Shown: one piece after another, positions 50,596 to 54,798 of the stretch | Layout of the letters: each line of letters opens with the position of its first letter | Position numbering within the stretch: the stretch's first letter is position 1 | Assembly: GCA_964557545.1 (NCBI GenBank) | Contig: CAZLAK010000010.1 | Location: forward strand, 1-54,798 | DNA: 54,798 nucleotides | Source: CAZLAK01 sp964557545 | GTDB taxonomy: Bacteria; Bacillota; Desulfotomaculia; Desulfotomaculales; Pelotomaculaceae | Reading direction: 5' to 3' | The notes under the pieces: model-generated | The model's database searches: none | The model's input: the letters and a program-made list of their open reading frames with translations, nothing else | Told to the model about the DNA's origin: nothing | Program-made: the position numbers and the translations under genes

Positions 50596-51744
50596 TTAAA
50601 AGGCTATATTTCTCAATTTTTCTACTATATCTGAAATCACTTCTAAAAAGTAGTCCACATCCTCTTCGGTGTTGTCCCGGCCGAGGGTGATGCGCAAAGA
50701 ACCGCGAGCATCTTCTGGCTTTAGGCCCATGGCCAAAAGTACGTACGAAGCGTGTCCGTTGCCAGAAGTGCACGCTGAACCGCTGGAAGCCGCTATGCCG
50801 CGCGCGTCAAGACCGAGCACGAGAGCTTCCCCCTCTACACCTGCAAAGACAAAACTGGCGTGGTTGGGCAGGCGCTGCCACCGGTGCCCGGTTAAGCGGC
50901 AATCCGGCACTTTCGCCAAAACGCCGTCAATAAGGCGGTCGCGCAAGCCCTGCAAGCGTTTTGACTCGAAAGACATTTCTGCCACGGCCAGCTCTGCCGC
51001 CAGCCCCAAAGCCACAATGCCTGCTACATTTTCTGTTCCGGGTCTGCGTCCCATTTCCTGACCGCCACCGTTCAAAAGCGGCCGCCAGGGAGTTCCTTTC
51101 TTTATGTACAAGGCACCCACACCTTTAGGGCCGTATATTTTGTGGGCCGATATAGAAAGGAGGTCTGTGTTCAACTCATTAACCCGCACGGGGATTTTGC
51201 CAAAGCTCTGCACCGCATCACAGTGAAAGAGAATTCCTTTTTCTCTTGCTATCCTGCCAATTTCTTCAACCGGCAGCACGGTACCCACTTCATTGTTGGC
51301 GTGCATGACAGTAATTAAGATAGTCTTATCAGTAACTGCTGCAGCCAAGCTCTTTGGTTCTACCAATCCGTATTCGTCTACCGGCAGGTAAGTAACTGAA
51401 AACCCTTCTTTTTCCAGCGACTTACACGTATCTAGCACGGCGTGGTGTTCGATCTGGCTGGTAATAATGTGATTGCCCTTTTCTCTCAAGGCGTAAGCCG
51501 CCCCTTTAATAGCTAAATTATCCGCCTCGGTTCCACCGGCGGTAAAAACGATTTCCTCCGGCAGCGCGCCCAAAGACGCTGCCACCTTTTCCCTGGCTTC
51601 TTCCAGTGCCTTTCTCGCCCGGCGCCCAAGGGCATGGACACTGGAAGGGTTGCCAAAATCTCGGCGGATAAAATTCACCATTTCCTCCGCTACAGCGGGG
51701 TGTACCGGTGTAGTAGCGCTGTGGTCAAAGTAAATTCTTTCCAA
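50596..51744 (-). CDS. iscS: Cysteine desulfurase (NifS/IscS), first copy
   Basis: 382 residues, paralogous along its length to the copy at 48857-50065: FDHSATTPVHPAVAEEMV, TAGGTEADNLAIKG, IEHHAVLDTCKS, NEVGTVLPVEEIG, the PLP lysine in SISAHKIYGPKG and the active Cys in ASSGSACTSG. It ends at the normal position without the Cys-rich tail. The start is TTG 51744 with GGAGG upstream. Its promoter lies near 51802-51838 and it may form a transcript separate from the downstream operon. Why two desulfurases flank one regulator is not clear; the second could serve a different acceptor. Confidence 0.96.
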   Translation of the reverse strand: MERIYFDHSATTPVHPAVAEEMVNFIRRDFGNPSSVHALGRRARKALEEAREKVAASLGALPEEIVFTAGGTEADNLAIKGAAYALREKGNHIITSQIEHHAVLDTCKSLEKEGFSVTYLPVDEYGLVEPKSLAAAVTDKTILITVMHANNEVGTVLPVEEIGRIAREKGILFHCDAVQSFGKIPVRVNELNTDLLSISAHKIYGPKGVGALYIKKGTPWRPLLNGGGQEMGRRPGTENVAGIVALGLAAELAVAEMSFESKRLQGLRDRLIDGVLAKVPDCRLTGHRWQRLPNHASFVFAGVEGEALVLGLDARGIAASSGSACTSGNGHASYVLLAMGLKPEDARGSLRITLGRDNTEEDVDYFLEVISDIVEKLRNIAF

Positions 51745-51801
51745 TCAACCTCCGCCCCTTCCTTTTTTAGATTAACCTTAAATACCTATCGAATTTGTAG
51801 G

Positions 51802-51838
51802 ATATAAAAATGGTACCACAGCCACAGTCAAAAGTCAA
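51802..51838 (-). promoter_or_regulatory. Candidate promoter of the first desulfurase gene
   Basis: On the minus strand: TTGACT (two overlapping copies, 51826-51831 and 51833-51838), then a TTTATA/TTATAT -10 near 51802-51808 with 17-18 bases spacing from the first. It lies just after the 6S-like RNA terminator. Confidence 0.5.
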
Positions 51839-51849
51839 TTTGCCGGCAA

Positions 51850-52035
51850 GACAAAAGGAGCCTTCCCCGCCAAAGAACTTGCAGGAAAGGCTCCTTTATG
51901 TTGAAGGGCTCGCAACGTCCCGCCCCGGACAATCAATGGCTCACACAAAACCCACCGGATTCCACGCAAACCAAATCACCTTTCCAGGGGCCGTCAATTG
52001 CGGCCTGTGCAGGTCCATTACGAGCCCTTGCAAGA
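51850..52035 (-). ncRNA. ssrS: 6S-like RNA
   Basis: On the minus strand a closing stem of nine perfect pairs, AAGGGCTCG (52021-52029) with CGAGCCCTT (51904-51912), extends past one bulged C by TTG/CAA. It encloses about 110 bases with further short helices (GGAC/GTCC; an AGGCC/GGCC apical hairpin) and a large internal opening. A terminator hairpin follows at 51853-51897. The total of about 185 bases, the long closing stem with a central bubble, and the position next to rarA in Firmicutes all fit 6S RNA, which binds RNA polymerase by mimicking an open promoter. No covariance search was possible, so the call rests on shape and place. Confidence 0.66.
51853..51897 (-). terminator. Intrinsic terminator of the 6S-like RNA
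   Basis: Perfect 11-base stem AAAGGAGCCTT (51854-51864) and AAGGCTCCTTT (51887-51897), loop of 22 bases that can pair further, then TTTTGTCTT on the minus strand. Confidence 0.8.
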
Positions 52036-52139
52036 TTATTTTGTCCCGCAAACCAATTTTCCATGCACCGGTTTGAAAAATAATTTATTAAAAAATTACG
52101 GTAAAGTAAATTTAACAAAAAGTGCATTTCAAAGGCAGG

Positions 52140-53435
52140 CTATTCCAAGAGACGGGCAAGTCTTATTTTTATTTCTTTTTCTTCTCCTTCACCGGAAGGC
52201 ACATAAAAAACTTTTCCCTTCATGTTGGGCGGCAGGTACTCCTGGCGGACATACCCGCCCGGGTAATCATGCGGGTACTTGTAACCCGCACCGTGTCCCA
52301 GGGTTCTTGCACCGGCATATCCCGTGCCCCGCAAATGAACTGGCACGGGTTCAGCAACTTCCTCTTCTACTGCTTTTAATGCAGCATCAATTCCTTTAAG
52401 CACTGAGTTGCTCTTTGGTGCCGCAGCTATATAAAGTGCCGCCTGGGCCAGGATGATCCTCGCTTCCGGCATACCAACTCTCTCCACAGCCAGCGCGGCA
52501 GAGGCTGCCACCACAAAGGCCCGGGGGTCAGCCAGTCCCACGTCTTCTGCCGCGTGGATCATTAAACGGCGGGCAATAAAAGCCGGGTCTTCACCAGCGT
52601 AAATCATCCTGGCCAGCCAGTAAAGGGTAGCCTGCGGATCTGAGCCTCTCATGCTCTTTATAAAAGCAGAAGCCACATCGTAATGCTCGTCCACGCGGTC
52701 ATATGGCAGAACTTTTTTCTCCAAGGACTCCTCAACGGCTGCCAGTGTAACCTTTCTAACTCCTGTTTTATCCGGCAAAACACTCATAGCAGCAAGCTCC
52801 AAAGCATTTAAAGCCACCCGCGCATCCCCGTTGGATGCTTTAGCCAAATAATCCAGTGCTGCTCTTTCTACTTCTACGTTCCATTCGCCCAGCCCCCTTT
52901 GGCGGTCAGTAACGGCTCTTGTGAGAATGCGGCAAATTGCTTCTTCGCTTAAAAGCTCAAAGCGGTAGAGGCGCGAGCGAGAGATCAGGGGGCGGTTAAC
53001 AGAAACCATGGGGTTTTCTGTGGTGGAGCCAATGAGGGTAATAATGCCGCTCTCCACAAAGGGCAGCAGGGCGTCCTGCTGAGCTTTGTTAAAGCGGTGG
53101 ATCTCATCAATAAAAAGGACTGTCTTGCGCCCGTCCTTTTGCAGGGCTAGCCTGGCGCCTTCTACAACTTTTCTTATGTCTGCCACACCGGCCATTACGG
53201 CGTTTAAAGTTATAAAACGGGACTTAGTCATTTTAGCAATGATGCCAGCCAGGGCGGTTTTACCCGTCCCCGGCGGGCCAAAGAATATAGCCGAAACAAT
53301 CCTGTCCATCTCAATAGCCCGTCTCAAAGGCCGTCCCGGACCGATAATTTTTTCTTGACCTTCAAATTCATCAAGGCTTTGCGGTCTCATCCTAATGGCA
53401 AGTGGGGCATCTCTTATTTCTCTTTCCACCGGCAA
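52140..53435 (-). CDS. rarA: Replication-associated recombination protein RarA
   Basis: 431 residues, an AAA+ ATPase of the RarA/MgsA/WRNIP1 family. Walker A GPPGTGKT (53-60), Walker B VLFIDEIHRFNKAQQDALLPF, sensor 1 TLIGSTTENP, arginine finger region SRSRLYRFELL, and the C-terminal tetramerisation domain with YWLARMIYAGEDPAFIARRL and the terminal NDYP-like HDYPGGYVRQEYLP. It acts at stalled replication forks. The start is TTG 53435 (or GTG 53429) after AAGGATGG. Upstream lies a 15-base tandem duplication containing two TATAAA boxes. Its position beside the Rrf2/desulfurase cluster matches B. subtilis yrvN. Confidence 0.96.
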   Translation of the reverse strand: MPVEREIRDAPLAIRMRPQSLDEFEGQEKIIGPGRPLRRAIEMDRIVSAIFFGPPGTGKTALAGIIAKMTKSRFITLNAVMAGVADIRKVVEGARLALQKDGRKTVLFIDEIHRFNKAQQDALLPFVESGIITLIGSTTENPMVSVNRPLISRSRLYRFELLSEEAICRILTRAVTDRQRGLGEWNVEVERAALDYLAKASNGDARVALNALELAAMSVLPDKTGVRKVTLAAVEESLEKKVLPYDRVDEHYDVASAFIKSMRGSDPQATLYWLARMIYAGEDPAFIARRLMIHAAEDVGLADPRAFVVAASAALAVERVGMPEARIILAQAALYIAAAPKSNSVLKGIDAALKAVEEEVAEPVPVHLRGTGYAGARTLGHGAGYKYPHDYPGGYVRQEYLPPNMKGKVFYVPSGEGEEKEIKIRLARLLE

Positions 53436-53448
53436 TCCATCCTTATTT

Positions 53449-53478
53449 AAAAAATTTTATAGCAAAAAATTTTATAGC
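53449..53478. repeat. Perfect 15-base tandem duplication upstream of rarA
   Basis: AAAAAATTTTATAGC occurs twice in a row (53449-53463, 53464-53478). On the minus strand each unit gives GCTATAAAATTTTTT, so the duplication doubles a -10-like box just upstream of rarA. Confidence 0.85.
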
Positions 53479-53500
53479 AAAAGGTGCGTTGCCAAATCAA

Positions 53501-53524
53501 AAAAGCACGTCCACACGTGCTTTT
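53501..53524. terminator. Intrinsic terminator between trxA and rarA
   Basis: Perfect 10-base stem AAAAGCACGT/ACGTGCTTTT with a CCAC loop; T-run on both strands. It terminates trxA on the minus strand. Confidence 0.85.
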
Positions 53525-53552
53525 CTGATTATAATACTTATTCCAGGATGTT

Positions 53553-53882
53553 TTAAATATGATTTTTAATAAAAGTGCGCAACTCGTCTTTAGTTTTATA
53601 ACCAACAACCCTGCTTACTTCCTGACCGCCCACAAAGAGGATAAGCGTAGGAATGCTGATCACCTTATAACTAGTGGGTACCGACTGGTTCTCATCAACG
53701 TTCATTTTAGCAAACTTTACTTGCCCGGCAAACTCCAAGGCAATTTCTTCCACTACAGGGGCAATCATTTTACACGGACCGCACCAGCCCGCCCAAAAAT
53801 CCACCAGCACGGGTAAGTCAGACTTTCCGACAAACTCGTTAAAGCTACCATCGTCGAGAGTGATAATTCCTTCGCCAGACAA
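53553..53882 (-). CDS. trxA: Thioredoxin
   Basis: 109 residues, a typical thioredoxin: active site WCGPC (Cys34 and Cys37), VLVDFWAGWCGPCKMIAPVVEEIA, MNVDENQSVPTSYKVISIPTLILF with the cis-proline, and a VVGYKTKDELRTFI C-terminal helix. It is a cytosolic disulfide reductant; a class II ribonucleotide reductase such as the NrdJ of this window can use it. The start is TTG 53882 with GAGAGG upstream. Monocistronic, with an AT-rich promoter region and its own terminator. Confidence 0.97.
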   Translation of the reverse strand: MSGEGIITLDDGSFNEFVGKSDLPVLVDFWAGWCGPCKMIAPVVEEIALEFAGQVKFAKMNVDENQSVPTSYKVISIPTLILFVGGQEVSRVVGYKTKDELRTFIKNHI

Positions 53883-53939
53883 AACCCTCTCTCCTTTCTA
53901 AATTTTGTCCATCAACCTCTCCTAAACACCCCAACTCGT

Positions 53940-54292
53940 TAAGTTAACAACTCCAAAAATAAGCAGGTGTATCAATTTTATGTTACTGCTCTACAGAAAT
54001 TATATTATATTTAATAATTCTTTTTGTCAATGATTATAAATTACATCATTATTGTATACAAAAATTTTAGAATTTTAATTTATTTTAATATAGGTTTTGT
54101 TTTAAATTAACAAACTAAAAAACATTAAACAGAACATCAAATATAGTATAATAAAAACCGTCAGTTATTAAAAATTTTTGGAGAATGCTAAGAAGTTAAA
54201 TGTTTTTAAACTTTATAGTTAAATTATTCAGAAAATTTAGTATATATAGAATAAATCAAAAAAATTATCAATTTATTTATATTTATTACTGC
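53940..54292. other. AT-rich intergenic island
   Basis: About 350 bases, made very largely of A and T, between trxA and the tcdA fragment, in sharp contrast with the surrounding genes. It holds several promoter-like boxes. The only frames are tiny and A/T-driven, such as a 34-codon one from 54200, and are not supported. It could be an upstream activating region or foreign DNA near the insertion sequence. Confidence 0.6.
53999..54030 (-). promoter_or_regulatory. Candidate trxA promoter
   Basis: On the minus strand: exact TTGACA (54025-54030), 17 bases, TAATAT (54002-54007). Two overlapping TATAAT boxes sit at 15- and 20-base spacing. Leader of about 110 bases. Confidence 0.6.
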
Positions 54293-54745
54293 TTAATATA
54301 CCCCTAACTTCAACAAGTCTTTTATAACTTCACTGCATATGATAAATCCGGCTACAGAGGGCACAAACGAAACACTGCCCAACAGCCTTGAAGAACCGCC
54401 GCAATTTCCCGGCAAAAGCGGTTTTTCCCGGGAATAAACCGCCTTTACACCGGAGCAAACTCCTTTTTCCTTAAGTTTTTTACGCACAATTTTGGCCAAA
54501 GGACAGCAGCTGGTCTTGGATATGTCAGCCAAATCCAGTTTTAGCGGGTCGAGGCGGTTAGCCATGCCCATAGAAGAAATAACCGGCAAACCTTCATTCT
54601 TGGCGCGCACTATAAGATCAACTTTGGCATCTACATCATCTATAGCATCAACCAGGTAATCGACATCACGCGGCCAGAAGCAAGATTTTACTCCGGGCCG
54701 GTATTTCTCCCAAACAGGAAATACTTCGGCCTTTGGGTTAATTTG
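54293..54745 (-). pseudogene. tcdA: tRNA threonylcarbamoyladenosine dehydratase TcdA, 3' fragment
   Basis: The frame is open from 54745 to the stop at 54293, 150 codons. It reads as the C-terminal part of the ThiF/MoeB-like TcdA (CsdL): QINPKAEVFPVWEKYRPG, DVDYLVDAIDDVDAKVDLI, RAKNEGLPVISSMGMANRLDP, CCPLAKIVRKKLKEKG, VYSREKP and SVSFVPSVAG. The catalytic-type Cys region is present, but the N-terminal nucleotide-binding half (GxGGVGS) is missing. At 54745 the homology stops abruptly at a sequence with insertion-element character, and the frame meets a stop a few codons later. TcdA makes cyclic t6A in tRNAs; this copy cannot. The 5' part may lie beyond the element, outside the window. Confidence 0.85.
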
Positions 54746-54798
54746 TGTTGATCGTCAACACTTTTGACCCACTATGTGCAAATAAAATTGACCCACCT
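54746..54798. mobile_element. End of an insertion sequence, probably IS21 family (truncated by window)
   Basis: Starts with TGTTGA-TCG-TCAACA, a palindrome beginning with TGT, exactly where tcdA similarity ends. It contains two copies of TTGACCCAC (54765-54773 and 54788-54796) about 23 bases apart. Repeated TGACCCACT-type motifs inside the terminal region are typical of IS21-family ends. The transposase genes would lie to the right. Confidence 0.6.

Noticed and set aside
51933..52127. 64-codon minus-strand frame in the rarA/desulfurase gap
   Set aside because: It lies across the closing stem of the 6S-like RNA, has no family match and no strong ribosome binding site.
54200..54305. 34-codon plus-strand frame in the AT-rich island
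   Set aside because: Composition (Ile, Asn, Lys, Tyr, Phe) simply reflects A/T content, and it runs into the 3' end of the tcdA fragment.
1..54798. CRISPR arrays, tRNA or rRNA genes, prophage modules, toxin-immunity or known defence operons
   Set aside because: Searched by eye on both strands; no repeat-spacer pattern, no tRNA or rRNA signature, and no cluster beyond the WYL/helicase pair and the decayed toxin-like pair was found.

Overview
The window reads as a chromosomal segment of a low-branching Firmicute of the Clostridia (Moorella, Ammonifex or Peptococcaceae type). The basis is gene content and order, not a database search: a B12-dependent ribonucleotide reductase beside cobyric acid synthase, a DUF169 protein, many GTG and TTG starts with strong GGAGG-type ribosome binding sites, and two blocks whose order matches Bacillus subtilis. 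Those blocks are zapA-polX-mutS2 and tcdA-rarA-rrf2-nifS-mnmA...alaS-ireB-ruvX-DUF1292-mltG-U32. The genes are base-rich in G+C, while several intergenic stretches are strikingly AT-rich. Most genes lie on the minus strand.

Layout from the left. 71-1953 holds poorly known genes, one apparently split by an in-frame TGA. 2469-3400 is a decayed patch with a YgiT-type zinc-finger protein and a DUF4258-like remnant. 3411-6228 is YjbQ, a Pif1-like helicase and a WYL regulator. 6440-7652 carries a hydrolase and a stand-alone carbohydrate-binding module. 7712-16395 is the DNA-repair and division block: mutS2, a double-length U32 peptidase, a Nif3-like protein, 3-methyladenine glycosylase, polX and zapA. 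16572-26084 is an envelope region: a slipin, a secreted DUF2680-like protein, and two convergent ABC export systems, each with an adaptor, a permease and an ATPase. 26352-28708 is a MoxR/CoxE pair.

28770-36045 holds cobQ, nrdJ, DUF169, a regulator with three tandem helix-turn-helix domains, and a class B penicillin-binding protein. 36097-45447 is the conserved alaS-to-U32 block, with an aldo/keto reductase-ferredoxin fusion between ireB and ruvX and a divergent acetyltransferase. 45706-47260 has an AI-2E-type membrane protein that seems to start at CTG, plus two small proteins. 47379-51744 is the sulfur-transfer cluster: two cysteine desulfurases flanking an IscR-like Rrf2 regulator, then nifU and mnmA. 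A 6S-like RNA, rarA and trxA follow. The right end is a tcdA fragment cut off by what looks like the end of an IS21-type insertion sequence.

The genes interlock in recognisable ways. Sulfur mobilised by the desulfurases feeds Fe-S assembly on NifU and tRNA thiolation by MnmA, under an Fe-S-type repressor. CobQ supplies the B12 precursor for the NrdJ next door. MltG, VanW/G5, the PBP and ZapA serve the envelope. I did not recognise a wholly new multi-gene system. The best leads for something unusual are the triple-HTH regulator next to DUF169, the tandem desulfurases, the CTG start, the TGA-split gene and the IS-interrupted tcdA.
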